A program made the translations under genes and the position numbers. This document shows, piece by piece, positions 46,736 through 56,153 of a stretch of DNA of 64,000 bases (positions are counted from its first letter, which is position 1; each line of letters begins with the position of its first letter). Location of the stretch: assembly GCF_024256385.1 (NCBI RefSeq), contig NZ_JAMLFW010000001.1:1240001-1304000 (forward strand), given 5' to 3'. This DNA comes from Anatilimnocola floriformis. GTDB taxonomy: Bacteria > Planctomycetota > Planctomycetia > Pirellulales > Pirellulaceae. A model generated the notes under the pieces. That model was not told where the DNA came from. It was given only the letters and a program-made list of their open reading frames with translations, and searched no databases.

Positions 46736-46882
46736 GATACCGCGCCATTCTTTTGACCTGATAAAGATTGCCGATGGAATGCTAGAATTGCACAATCTTC
46801 ACGGCGAGAATCATAGGCTTGTGTCATTCGATAATTTGTTTAAGCAGATTTCCGGTGTCGATGCGCAGTAGGGAGCGACCAA

Positions 46883-47590
46883 ATGAATTGTTTTCGTGCC
46901 CGAAATTGCATGGCTCCCTTTACAGGCACTGCGTTCATCACTTTGGCTGTTGTCTTCTCTGCTTGGCCCGACGAGCCAGATTCTCCTCGGTTCAATTTCG
47001 CTGGCACGGCGGGTTTTCCTCCGGGTAGGCAAATCGACAATGTGCATGCGCGAATTTCAATCGCCATGAATCGCGCCGGAGTTAGATTTGTAGATATTGA
47101 CGTCTTCATCGGGAAGATAGCTCCCGACAATCTCAAGCCGCCAGCGATTAATGAAGAATTTGAGCTGACCTACCCACTCTTGAAGAAAGGAGAGGAACTA
47201 CCTCTAGGTAACCGTGTTCTCACTATCTCCAACATTGCCCCCACTACAGCACGCGGGGGAGAGTTGGTTCAGTTTGAAGATTCGGTGCAATACGTGGAAT
47301 CGGGCAACTTTATCGATTACTTTGCCCTATTGGAATCTACCAATGAGGCTGGCCTACGATGCAAATCTGGCAGTGTCTGTGTTCGAAAGATCGCTGGTTC
47401 CGTTAAGGAGAGCGGTAGGCAGGCAAAGCATGCCGAGGTCCAAATTACGGTGGCCGGGAAAACAGAAGATCGGACCTTGTTTATCGGTGATAAATTCAAC
47501 CTGGGGAAACTTAGATTTAAGATCGGTGAGATCGTTTCTACGAGTGACACAGGCCGTCGCTACGGCTGGGTCATCTTGGAACGGTATTAA
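46883..47590 (+). CDS. Hypothetical secreted protein between purC remnants
   Basis: 235 residues, GGGAG a few bases before the ATG. A possible N-terminal signal segment (FTGTAFITLAVVFSAWP) precedes a beta-rich domain (RFNFAGTAGFPPGRQIDN, LGNRVLTISNIAPTTARGG, LFIGDKFNLGKLRFKIGEI). No family recognised. It is bracketed by the truncated purC copy and a smaller purC remnant that starts about ten bases after its stop. Confidence 0.65.
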   Translation: MNCFRARNCMAPFTGTAFITLAVVFSAWPDEPDSPRFNFAGTAGFPPGRQIDNVHARISIAMNRAGVRFVDIDVFIGKIAPDNLKPPAINEEFELTYPLLKKGEELPLGNRVLTISNIAPTTARGGELVQFEDSVQYVESGNFIDYFALLESTNEAGLRCKSGSVCVRKIAGSVKESGRQAKHAEVQITVAGKTEDRTLFIGDKFNLGKLRFKIGEIVSTSDTGRRYGWVILERY

Positions 47591-47597
47591 ACGCTTC

Positions 47598-47712
47598 GGG
47601 TAAGCAAAGCTTGTTCAGCGCCTCTAAATACATTTCCCGTGATTGCTGCGGAGGTGTTACCGGGGTGGTTGCGGTCAGTGGGCCAGAAGCGGCTGCTGTC
47701 GGGGGTGAGGAC
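47598..47712 (-). pseudogene. Short purC 3'-end remnant with internal deletion
   Basis: Two stretches match purC: 47598-47640 corresponds to the last 15 or so codons (REMYLEALNKL versus RAKYLEALQKL in the intact gene), and 47660-47712 corresponds to the LTPDSSRFWPADRY region in another frame. About 90 bases between are missing. This is the third purC 3' end within 3 kb. Confidence 0.8.
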
Positions 47713-47775
47713 CCCAGGTGCGATCTTTGCTGGTGTGGGGCTAGGAAATTGGTACGACATTTAATGGAGTGATGT

Positions 47776-48324
47776 ATGCGATTTATTTCCTCCAGTGTGT
47801 TCAGTGTGCTGAGTTTTGTGGTGCTCTTCGTTGTACCCGCCTTCGCCATTGGACCGGTTCAGATTGATGAACTTTCTCCTGAGAGTAAGGTCCTATGGGA
47901 CAACACGGTGGTTGTGACCGCAGTTGTCAAAGAGATTGCCAAGGAAGAGAAGACTTGGCGCGTCGTCAGCCTGGCACCCATTAGCGTACTCAACGGCGAA
48001 TTGGACCCAGGAAAGAAGGCGCTTATCCGCATCGGCTACGCGGATTCGGGTTTTCTCGCAATTCCGCATATCCAAGAAGGGGATCGCGTCATCGCAATCT
48101 GTCGTCGTCGAGGCGCCGGAGAAATACCTGAGTTCGAGTGGGCAAAGGATTGCAATCCAGGAGATCATGCGCTGCGAGTCGGATTTGTTGGAGCGGGAGA
48201 TGTGGTGATCTGCGGGTTCTGTGTTCTCTCGCGACCAGGCGAGATTTCCGATCTCGAAAAGGCGGCGTTGCGTGTGGAGGGGCTCGTGGAAAAAATTCGC
48301 GAGATCCGAACTCAGCCCAAGTAG
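47776..48324 (+). CDS. Secreted hypothetical protein abutting purC
   Basis: 182 residues with a signal peptide (MRFISSSVFSVLSFVVLFVVPAFA). The mature region is compact and beta-rich with two C-terminal Cys (VVICGFCVLSRPG). The stop codon is one base away from the purC stop on the other strand, so the two genes are convergent with no spacer. No domain recognised. Confidence 0.68.
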   Translation: MRFISSSVFSVLSFVVLFVVPAFAIGPVQIDELSPESKVLWDNTVVVTAVVKEIAKEEKTWRVVSLAPISVLNGELDPGKKALIRIGYADSGFLAIPHIQEGDRVIAICRRRGAGEIPEFEWAKDCNPGDHALRVGFVGAGDVVICGFCVLSRPGEISDLEKAALRVEGLVEKIREIRTQPK

Positions 48325-48325
48325 G

Positions 48326-49216
48326 TCACTCGGGCAGCGAGTTACTCGTCAGCTTTTGAAGCGCTTCCAAATACTTAGCCCGAGATTGCTGCACTACTTC
48401 TTCGGGCAAATGCGGTGGTGGGCTGTTTTTGTCCCAGGTGGTGGTTTCGAGCCATTCCCGGAGGAATTGCTTGTCGAAGGAGGGTTGCGGGCCGCCGGGT
48501 TGGTAGCGGTCGGCGGGCCAGAAGCGGCTGCTGTCGGGGGTGAGGACTTCGTCGCAGAGGATCAGCTTGCCTTCGTACCAGCCCCATTCGAGCTTGGTGT
48601 CGGCGATGATCACGCCGTGGGCCAGCGCGTGGGCAGCGGCGCGGGTGTAGACGTCGAGCGTGAGGCGTTTTAGTTCGGCGGCTGTCTCCTGGCCGATGAG
48701 GTTGGCCATCTCGGCAAACGAGATGTTGATGTCGTGGCCGCTTTCTTCCTTGGTCGCCGGCGTGAAGATCGGCTCGGGCAGTTTGTCGCACTGCTTCAGA
48801 CCCGGCGGCAGGGCGACCCCGCAGACGGCCTGATTCTGGCGGTATTCTTTCCAGCCGCTCCCTTCGAGGTAGCCGCGGACGACGCACTCGATGGGAACGA
48901 TTTGGGCTTTGCGGCAGATCATCGAGCGGCCGCGGAGTGGCGCGCGATCGATATTGACGGGAAGTTTTAATTGGTCGACATCTTGCGAGAGCAAGTGATG
49001 CGGTACCTGCAGCAAGTCGAACCAAAACGCCGACAGCTGCGTGAGGATCCGCCCTTTGTCGGGAATGCCGTTGGGCATGACCCAGTCGAAGGCGCTAATG
49101 CGGTCGGACGCCACCAGCAGCAGTTGATCGCCCAGGTCGAAGACGTCTCGCACCTTGCCGCGGCGGACAGGAACGCCAGGAATTTCGGTCTGCAACCAGG
49201 GAGTGGAGGTGGTCAT
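48326..49216 (-). CDS. purC: Phosphoribosylaminoimidazole-succinocarboxamide (SAICAR) synthase
   Basis: 296 residues from the ATG at 49214-49216. The family motifs are intact: VRRGKVRDVFDLGDQLLLVASDRISAFD at the N-terminus (nucleotide contact), ECVVRGYLEGSGWKEY, ADTKLEWGWYEGKLILCDEVLTPDSSRFW near the C-terminus. The enzyme joins aspartate to CAIR in purine synthesis. It is the functional copy; two remnants of its 3' end lie downstream. No other pur gene adjoins. Confidence 0.95.
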   Translation of the reverse strand: MTTSTPWLQTEIPGVPVRRGKVRDVFDLGDQLLLVASDRISAFDWVMPNGIPDKGRILTQLSAFWFDLLQVPHHLLSQDVDQLKLPVNIDRAPLRGRSMICRKAQIVPIECVVRGYLEGSGWKEYRQNQAVCGVALPPGLKQCDKLPEPIFTPATKEESGHDINISFAEMANLIGQETAAELKRLTLDVYTRAAAHALAHGVIIADTKLEWGWYEGKLILCDEVLTPDSSRFWPADRYQPGGPQPSFDKQFLREWLETTTWDKNSPPPHLPEEVVQQSRAKYLEALQKLTSNSLPE

Positions 49217-49394
49217 CGTAATGAAGTCGCCGCGACGGGTAGAGACGCAGAGGAAAACCGCAAGTTTACCGCTTGTGACGCCTTCTGCCATCGCGGTTGC
49301 TGCCGGCTGGGCGTTACGATAAACTCGCGAAGCGCCAGGCTGTGCACCTTTTCACCCGGCGCGCCTGCTTTTCGTTCGAGAATCCAAGCACTCC

Positions 49395-50876
49395 ATGGGC
49401 CAGCTGCGTTTTATCGTTCCCGCTCCCGAGCGGCTGGCTCAACACGGCCGGGAACTGGCCTACGTCGCCGGAGCCGACGGCATTCCTTGGGAAGGCCGAG
49501 CCAAGCTCGACGGCAAACTGCTGACGATCGACCGCGACCAGCGTGAGTCGGGTTGGACGTATGTTCCCTGGCACGTGCCGAAGCGCGGCGTGCTGATGCT
49601 CTGCACCGGCAGTTTGATGGAACGGCAACAGGCTTATTCGCTGCCGATCGAACTGGCTCGCGGCACGATCACGCGGTTGCGAAACCAGGCCGCGGCCTGG
49701 CAACAAGCGGGCATGAATTTGCCGCCGGCGTTTGTCAATTCTTCGCGACTGGCCACGGCCAAGCTCATCGCCGCGATCACCGAACGCAAAGAAGAAGCAG
49801 CGGCTGCCCTCGCCGACGAGAGTCTGCTGCACGGACTCGACGCTGCCGATCACTTGGCCGTTTCTTACACGCAGCAGGTGCTCGATATTCGCCGCGGGCA
49901 GCACAGCGTGTTGCCGACGCTGCTCGGTGCTCGGTTGGAAAAGGCGCCGGCGAAAGAGATTGCCGACGAATTGGCGGCCGCGTCAAACACTTCGCTCATT
50001 TCGCCGCGCTGGCCGATCGTCGAACCGGAGCCCGGCCAATTTGCTTGGGAAAACACCGACGGCGCATTGCAGTGGGCTCGCGAACGTGGCCAGCGAGTCT
50101 GCCTCGGTCCGCTCGTGCAACTCGATCGCGCGAGCCTGCCCGATTGGCTGTTCTTGATGGCCGACGACTTCGATGAAGTGCTGGAATATGTCCTGCAATA
50201 TCTTGAAGCCGTGGTGCAGCGTTATCGCGGCCGTGTTCATCTTTGGCATGTCGCCGCGCGGATGAACCTGCCGACCGGCATCGCCATGGATGAAGAGCAG
50301 CGGCTGAAGCTCACTGTCGAAGCCATCGACCGCGTTCGCACGCTCGATCCGCGCACGCCGATGGTGGTGAGTTTCGATCGGCCCTGGGCGGAATACATCG
50401 CTGCGGAAGATCAAGAACTCACGCCGCTCCACTTTGCCGATACGCTGGTCCGCGGCGGTTTGGGCCTGGCCGGAGTTGGGCTTGAGCTGAACCTTGGTTA
50501 CTGGCCGGGCGGCAGCGCGATGCGTGATTTGCTCGAGATCAGCCGGCTGATCGATCGTTGGAGCCAACTCGGCGTGCCGCTGGTCCTGCAACTGACGATG
50601 CCCAGCAACGACGCGCCCGATCCACTCGCGCGGCATCACGAAAAGCCACATTATTGTCAACCATTCGGGCCGTTCACGCCGACCGAGCAAGCGGCCGTGA
50701 TGAAAAAGCTCGGCATGCTGTTACTGGCCAAGCAGCCGGTGCAGGCTGTGTTCTGGAATCAGGTGCGCGACGACTCGCCGCACGACTATCCGCTCGGCGG
50801 CCTGGTCGACATGGGGGGCAAACTCAAGCCGCTCGTTCCCGTACTGGCGAAGCTCCGGGCCGACCTGCTGAGCTGA
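49395..50876 (+). CDS. GH10-xylanase-like protein with altered catalytic acid
   Basis: 493 residues. No signal peptide; an N-terminal beta-rich domain of about 150 residues precedes a TIM barrel resembling family 10 glycoside hydrolases. ISPRWPIVEPEPGQFAWENTDGALQWARERGQRV matches the start of the GH10 barrel. The position of the GH10 acid/base motif WDVVNE reads WHVAAR here (near residue 283), so the general acid Glu is replaced. A Glu remains in GLELNLGYWPG near the nucleophile position (about 366). Activity as a xylanase is doubtful; it may be a lectin-like or modified enzyme. Confidence 0.78.
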   Translation: MGQLRFIVPAPERLAQHGRELAYVAGADGIPWEGRAKLDGKLLTIDRDQRESGWTYVPWHVPKRGVLMLCTGSLMERQQAYSLPIELARGTITRLRNQAAAWQQAGMNLPPAFVNSSRLATAKLIAAITERKEEAAAALADESLLHGLDAADHLAVSYTQQVLDIRRGQHSVLPTLLGARLEKAPAKEIADELAAASNTSLISPRWPIVEPEPGQFAWENTDGALQWARERGQRVCLGPLVQLDRASLPDWLFLMADDFDEVLEYVLQYLEAVVQRYRGRVHLWHVAARMNLPTGIAMDEEQRLKLTVEAIDRVRTLDPRTPMVVSFDRPWAEYIAAEDQELTPLHFADTLVRGGLGLAGVGLELNLGYWPGGSAMRDLLEISRLIDRWSQLGVPLVLQLTMPSNDAPDPLARHHEKPHYCQPFGPFTPTEQAAVMKKLGMLLLAKQPVQAVFWNQVRDDSPHDYPLGGLVDMGGKLKPLVPVLAKLRADLLS

Positions 50877-51069
50877 TCGCCCTCTGGCGAGCGTGGCTAC
50901 AACCGATCGTGCTGGTTGTACTTTCTGTAAGGTGGCCGGTTCGGCAGGTCTGCCACTTGCATTTGCCCCCGCGCCCGATCACCCTAAGCGGGCAAAGTAC
51001 ATTTGCTTACGGCAAAAATGCTGGCAATTTCATCTTGAGATAGCAACGGCGATGTGTGGAGTGCGTGCA

Positions 51070-52152
51070 ATGAGGCGGTTGGTATTCACTTGTTTGTTGT
51101 TCAGCGCGTTTGCTGGTTTGATTTCAGCCGTCGCCGGTGCGGCGGATCCACCGAAGGACAAAGCGAAGCAGACGTTTCTCAATGCCAAGGAAGCGGGCCT
51201 CGATTACCAACTGCAAGGCGAGTGGTACGGCAGCGCGCGAGTCGCGGCTTGGGGCTGGATGAACTGCGGTTTGCAAGTCGTCTCGTACGGCGGTGGAAAG
51301 TTCGAAGCGGTGCTGTACCGCGGCGGTTTGCCGGGCGCTGGTTGGGATCAGCAGACGAAGCTGAAATTGAAAGGTCAGAGTAACGAGCAAAAAATTCTGT
51401 GGCTCGAAACCGAAGGTTTCAAAATCGCCGTGACGACCGGCAACGCCACGGTCTACGATGCTTACGGTATTGCGGGAACGCTCTACAAACAAAATCGCGT
51501 CAGCCCGACGATGGGCTTGCAGCCGCCATCGAATGCGGTGGTCCTCTTCAATGGTACGAAGTCGGATGAGTTAAAAGGGGCGAAGCTGACCGAGGACAAG
51601 TTGTTGCTTGCCGGTGTGTTGACGAAGATGCCGGTCGGCGATTTCCGGCTGCACATCGAATTCCGCACGCCATTCATGCCCAATGCGAAGGGCCAAGCTC
51701 GCGGCAACAGCGGCGTGTACATTCAGCAGCGATACGAGGTGCAGATCCTCGATTCGTTCGGCCTCGACGGTGTCGCCAACGAATGCGGCGCTTTGTACAC
51801 GCAGCAAAAACCCCTCGTGAATATGGCCCTGCCGCCACTGACCTGGCAGACCTACGACATCTGGTTCTCGCAACCAAAGTGGTCGGCCGAAGATCCCAAG
51901 AAGAAAATGGAGAACGCGCATATTACCGTCATGCACAACGGCGTGGCGGTCCAATCGCATTACAGCATCAAGAACAAAACCGGCGGCGGCAAAGTGGAAG
52001 GGATCGAGACCTTTCCGATCAACCTGCAAGACCACGGCAACCCCGTGACCTTCCGCAACATCTGGATCGTGCCTAGCCAGGGCGACACGATGCCGACGGC
52101 CACGGCGGCTACGACGTATCAGAGCTGCTGCGGCCGGCGCCGCTGCCGGTAA
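51070..52152 (+). CDS. DUF1080 domain-containing secreted protein
   Basis: 360 residues from the ATG at 51070 with a signal peptide (MRRLVFTCLLFSAFAGLISAVAGA); ATG 51052 is an alternative. A first domain (GEWYGSARVAAWGWMNCGLQ) precedes a C-terminal DUF1080/concanavalin-like domain with DFRLHIEFRTPFMPNAKGQ, RGNSGVYIQQRYEVQILDSFG, WQTYDIWFSQPKW and PINLQDHGNPVTFRNIWI. The His in LQDHGNPV is conserved in the family. The C-terminus ends in CCGRRRCR. Probably a periplasmic carbohydrate-active protein; family E repeat follows. Confidence 0.88.
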   Translation: MRRLVFTCLLFSAFAGLISAVAGAADPPKDKAKQTFLNAKEAGLDYQLQGEWYGSARVAAWGWMNCGLQVVSYGGGKFEAVLYRGGLPGAGWDQQTKLKLKGQSNEQKILWLETEGFKIAVTTGNATVYDAYGIAGTLYKQNRVSPTMGLQPPSNAVVLFNGTKSDELKGAKLTEDKLLLAGVLTKMPVGDFRLHIEFRTPFMPNAKGQARGNSGVYIQQRYEVQILDSFGLDGVANECGALYTQQKPLVNMALPPLTWQTYDIWFSQPKWSAEDPKKKMENAHITVMHNGVAVQSHYSIKNKTGGGKVEGIETFPINLQDHGNPVTFRNIWIVPSQGDTMPTATAATTYQSCCGRRRCR

Positions 52153-52157
52153 GGGCG

Positions 52158-52222
52158 CGTAGCACGAACCCCTAGGTTCGTGCGAGCGGGCGACTCACAC
52201 GAACTTAGGGGTTCGTGCTACG
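52158..52222. repeat. Palindromic intergenic repeat, family E
   Basis: CGTAGCACGAACCCCTAGG (52158 on) is reverse-complemented at 52198-52222 (TTAGGGGTTCGTGCTACG) with one mismatch. 15-base loop. It follows the DUF1080 stop by six bases and lies between convergent genes, so it may also end transcription. Confidence 0.85.
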
Positions 52223-52246
52223 TCGCTGGCGAGCGCCCATTTCTCG

Positions 52247-52744
52247 CTACGCGTACTCTTCCAAAATTCGCCGACTATAGCTGTCGAGCTTGCGGAAGTC
52301 AGGAACGAGATACCGCTGGCCGACGGCGTCGACGATCAAAAGTTTGCCGGGGGCGAGGGTGCGGATGTCGTCTTCGCTTTTGAGGACAAAGTGAGTCGGG
52401 CCGCGGCTGGTTTGCACTTCCCAGGCGCTCGGTTCGGTGTCGCCGCTGCAGTGTACGACGCGTTCGATGACCGGCAGGAACTCCAGATCGGCGAGTTCGT
52501 CTTCCAGGATCTTGCGCAGGTTGCTGGGGAGCGCGAGCAGGTCTTCGATCAGTAGCAGTTCTTTGTTGTCCGGCCCCGTGAGCGAGATCCAGTGCTCGCG
52601 ATCGGAGAACGGAAACATTCGGAGCGGCGTCACGCCGACGAAGCGTTCGCCGTCGGCGTTGATCAGCGTCAAACGGCCGAAGGCATCGCGGGCGAGGCCG
52701 AAGGTGCCGTTGGGGGCCAGTTCGTTTTTCATCGGCTGGGTCAT
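52247..52744 (-). CDS. DUF1854 family protein of the cyanophycin locus
   Basis: 165 residues, soluble. The family pattern includes LARDAFGRLTLINADGERF, VTPLRMFPFSDREHWISL, LEDELADLEFLPVIERV and the C-terminal YLVPDFRKLDSYSRRILEEY. DUF1854 proteins are recurrently encoded beside cyanophycin synthetase and an ABC exporter, which is the case here; the function in that set is unknown. Its start overlaps the ABC transporter stop as ATGA (52741-52744), so the two are translationally coupled. Confidence 0.88.
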   Translation of the reverse strand: MTQPMKNELAPNGTFGLARDAFGRLTLINADGERFVGVTPLRMFPFSDREHWISLTGPDNKELLLIEDLLALPSNLRKILEDELADLEFLPVIERVVHCSGDTEPSAWEVQTSRGPTHFVLKSEDDIRTLAPGKLLIVDAVGQRYLVPDFRKLDSYSRRILEEYA

Positions 52745-55089
52745 GGCGCGACTCCTTGCGTCAGTTCGTACTGCGCCTGATGGAGCTTCGCGTAGGCACC
52801 GTTCTTATCGAGCAGTTCGCCGTGAGCGCCGACTTCCATCACCCTCCCCTGCTCCATCACCACGATGCGGCTTGCATTGCGGAGCGTACTGAGGCGGTGA
52901 GCAATCGCGATCGTGGTGCGACCCTTGGTCAGCACATCGAGTGCTTCTTGAATCTCGCGCTCGGTTTCGGTGTCGACCGAAGACGTTGCTTCGTCGAGGA
53001 TCAGAATTCGCGGGTCGGTGAGGAGCGCGCGAGCGATCGAAATGCGTTGCCGTTCACCGCCGGAGAGCGATTGACCTCGTTCGCCGACGATCGAATCGTA
53101 GCCGTCGGGCAAACGCAAAATAAAATCGTGAGCCTTGGCTGCTTTCGCGGCGGCGATGATCTGGCCGCGAGTCGCCTCGGGCTTGGCGTAGGCGATATTC
53201 TCGGCAATCGAGCCGAAGAATAAGAACGGTTCTTGCAGCACGATGCCGATGTTGCGTCGATATTCTTCGACCGGGAACGAGCGAATATCGACGCCGTCGA
53301 CGGTGATGGAGCCGCTGGCCACATCGTAGAAACGGCAGACAAGATTGACGAGCGTGCTTTTGCCGGCGCCGCTCGCCCCGACCAAGCCGATCATTTCGCC
53401 GGGCGCGATCGACAGGCTGACGTCATTGATGACTTGCCGCGTGCCGTACGAGAAACGAATGTCTTTGATTTCGATCCGGCCTTCGACGCGCCCAGGCGTG
53501 ACGGGCTTCACCGGCTCGGCAACGCTCGGAATGCGATCGAGAATTTCAAAAATGCGATGCGCCGCCGCTGCAGCACGCTGCGAGTTCGTAAACATTCGGC
53601 TGAGTGCATCGAGCCGCGTGTAAAAGCGGCCGATGTAGGCAAGGAACCCAATCAGTACGCCGACCTTCAAGCCGTGATAAGCAATCAGATACACGCCAAA
53701 GGCCCAGATCACTAGCATGCCGCTGTCGGTCAGCAGGCTCACCATCGGGCCGAAGAACGCCCAGACGCGGTTGACGCGGTCGTTCGATTCCAGCACGTGG
53801 TCGTTGGCATGTTTGAAACGCTCAACTTCGCGGCGTTCTTGAGCAAAGGCCTTCACCACGCGAATGCCGGGGATCGTATCCGAGAGAACGCTGATCATAT
53901 TGGACCAGGTGCGATTCTCTTGATTGAAACCATGCCGCATGGTTTTGCGGAGCTGCGAGATCATCCAAGCGATGATCGGAAACGGCACGAGGGTGGCGAT
54001 GGCTAGTCGCCAATCGATCGAAAGCAAAATGATCGCCGTGCCGAAGATCATCAGCAGGTCGCTGGCGAACTCGAGCAAGTAAATCGAGAGGAACGTGCAG
54101 ATTTTATCGGTGTCGCTGCCGACGCGCGAAATGAGATCGCCGGTCCGCTTGCCACCGAAAAACTCCAGCGACAGTCGTTGCAAATGCGTGTACATCGCAT
54201 TCCGCAAGTCGGCGGCGATGCGCGAGCTGAGCCGCGCGACAATCCAGGTCTTGGCCCAGCCGAGCCACCAACTGAGTACGGCGGCTGCGAGCAATCCGGC
54301 GAGATAATAAGGAACGAGTTCCAAGCCGCGAGCGCGTTCTTCGGGGGTGCCCGCCGCGATCGGCGTGAGCACGTCATCGACGAGGGGAATGGTCAGGTAA
54401 GGCGGAATCAGCGTCGCCGCCGTGGCGGCGATCGTGAAAAAGAGCCCAAAGCCCAGCAACATGCCGCGGGCCTGAGCAAACGGCAGGACTCGCAGCAGCG
54501 ACTTCGACGGCGGCAACTGCGCCATCGGCGCACAGTTCTGGCAGGTGACGTCTTCGGGACCGAGCGTCGTGCCACAGGAAGGGCAGACAGTAATCGTGTC
54601 TTTTTCGGCGAGCGTTTCGTGCCGCAGCGCTGCGGTCACCCGCTGAGCAAAGCGATGGGCCGCCGTGGTGTGGCGGGTTGTGAATCGCCACACGGCGAGG
54701 CGAGCATCGGCTGATTGGATCTCAATCGAGCCGAGGCCGAACTGATCGTCGGAGCGGATCGAGACTATATCTTCCCGCGGCCAAGCTTCGACCTTTTGTT
54801 TTTGGCCGGCTGCTGCATTTCCGGCCGAAATCGCGACAAAACGTCGTTCGGTGAGGAGCAGCAGGCTCTTGCCGTAGTTCAATTGGCGGTCGAGGTCGAC
54901 CTCCAACCAGCAGATCGAAGTTTCGCCATCCTGGAGCGCTGCGGCCATCGCTGCCCCCCATTCTGGAGGAGCGGCGGAGGCAGAAATGGTAGGCAATGTT
55001 GCGGTCACGGTCCGGAGAGCTGGCGGGGAACAGCAAACTTCAAATAATTCTTTGGTCGTCCGGTAACGGGGCGTAACCGGTATGCCCAT
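52741..55089 (-). CDS. ABC exporter with N-terminal zinc-ribbon extension (cyanophycin-associated)
   Basis: 782 residues. Residues 1 to about 165 form a soluble domain of unknown fold; a zinc ribbon follows at 168-186 (CPSCGTTLGPEDVTCQNC), then six transmembrane helices (about 205-500) and one NBD with GLVGASGAGKSTLV (near 567), LSGGERQRISIARALL and ILILDEATSSVD. Half-transporter, so it would homodimerise. The NBD and membrane part resemble lipid/peptide exporters. The DUF1854 gene overlaps its end. Association with cphA is by genome context; a role in moving precursors or regulating storage is inference. Confidence 0.9.
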   Translation of the reverse strand: MGIPVTPRYRTTKELFEVCCSPPALRTVTATLPTISASAAPPEWGAAMAAALQDGETSICWLEVDLDRQLNYGKSLLLLTERRFVAISAGNAAAGQKQKVEAWPREDIVSIRSDDQFGLGSIEIQSADARLAVWRFTTRHTTAAHRFAQRVTAALRHETLAEKDTITVCPSCGTTLGPEDVTCQNCAPMAQLPPSKSLLRVLPFAQARGMLLGFGLFFTIAATAATLIPPYLTIPLVDDVLTPIAAGTPEERARGLELVPYYLAGLLAAAVLSWWLGWAKTWIVARLSSRIAADLRNAMYTHLQRLSLEFFGGKRTGDLISRVGSDTDKICTFLSIYLLEFASDLLMIFGTAIILLSIDWRLAIATLVPFPIIAWMISQLRKTMRHGFNQENRTWSNMISVLSDTIPGIRVVKAFAQERREVERFKHANDHVLESNDRVNRVWAFFGPMVSLLTDSGMLVIWAFGVYLIAYHGLKVGVLIGFLAYIGRFYTRLDALSRMFTNSQRAAAAAHRIFEILDRIPSVAEPVKPVTPGRVEGRIEIKDIRFSYGTRQVINDVSLSIAPGEMIGLVGASGAGKSTLVNLVCRFYDVASGSITVDGVDIRSFPVEEYRRNIGIVLQEPFLFFGSIAENIAYAKPEATRGQIIAAAKAAKAHDFILRLPDGYDSIVGERGQSLSGGERQRISIARALLTDPRILILDEATSSVDTETEREIQEALDVLTKGRTTIAIAHRLSTLRNASRIVVMEQGRVMEVGAHGELLDKNGAYAKLHQAQYELTQGVAP

Positions 55090-56153
55090 AGTTTATTCCA
55101 GAGACCCCAAAAAATGGTCTCTCGCGGTTCAGTTGGCTAAATCTTAGGAATCCTGCAGCGATCTAGCTAGCCGAAACCTCGGCAACGAGCATAATAATCG
55201 TCACAAATTACCGGTGGTAAACCGGGGAAGAAGAGAAGTCTGGTGCGATTGGCGAGGGACGTCGCCTCGGGCGTCGCGGGTGTTCGGTAGCGAACATTGC
55301 GGCGCATCAGTACTGGCTGTTGTTGATGGTTCAGACACGGAGGTGCCTGGCGATCAAGAATGGCTGTCTTCTTTTGCGGAGCAGTTGATAAGGTCGGCCA
55401 CTCGCAGTCTGAAACGCCTACGTGAGCGCCAGGTTGCCGCCGCCTCCAAAGTCAATTGACCTGTTCGATGCATAGCAGCACACAAGTGCCGCTCCTAACG
55501 TTAGCGCAAACTCTATCGCCGTGGAACTCACGTCGACATTTCACAGAGTGGGCTACAACTGCGCGCCGCGCCTGTCGATATAGGATAGGACCCGGCGGGA
55601 CCAATTTGCGCAACTGCGACGAAAGTGCGGACTGCGTAAACGGGCCACCAGTTTTCGGCTCGAAAGCGCCGATTGTCGCGAAACAATATTGCCGCGGCGA
55701 ACATCAAGTCCTTGGGTTGCGTAAGAGATCACGGCTTTCCCCAAAGCCGATAGGAATCACACCTGACTCTGTCAGGCTGGAGTCGGATTCTCCTTCGCAG
55801 CATCAATCGCCGCCTGGCCTGCTGGCAACATCGCAGGACGCGGCGATTACACAGGCTGGAGTTCGTTTTTTGCGACATTTTTCGCTCGCTCAACCTTATT
55901 TCTGATCACAGTCGCATCAGAATTGCATGGCAGGAAGCCACACTGCGTGTTCGCAGTAACCTTGACCTCTCCTCCCTACTTTCTGCCTTAACCCTTCACC
56001 GCCAGTCATGTAAATCGATCAAACCCCAACGTTCGCGCACGATCCCCTGAGGGTGCTGATTGCATCGCTGGTGCGGATTGCCGCGACACAGCCAGTCCGC
56101 ACAACCTCTCCCCAACTTACAACCGCATCTTTCAGTAGGCTTGAATCACAGTC
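55090..56153. other. Long divergent intergenic region, no supported gene
   Basis: 1064 bases between the divergent ABC exporter and cphA. Frames at 55214-55459 and 55456-55905 exist, but their residues (arginine-rich, no hydrophobic core, no clear ribosome-binding site) do not look coding. No palindrome of families A to E is present. It probably holds both promoters and perhaps a small RNA, but I cannot place them. Confidence 0.55.

Noticed and set aside
55214-55905. Two small plus-strand ORFs upstream of cphA
   Set aside because: Composition is not protein-like, they overlap each other and lack ribosome-binding sites.
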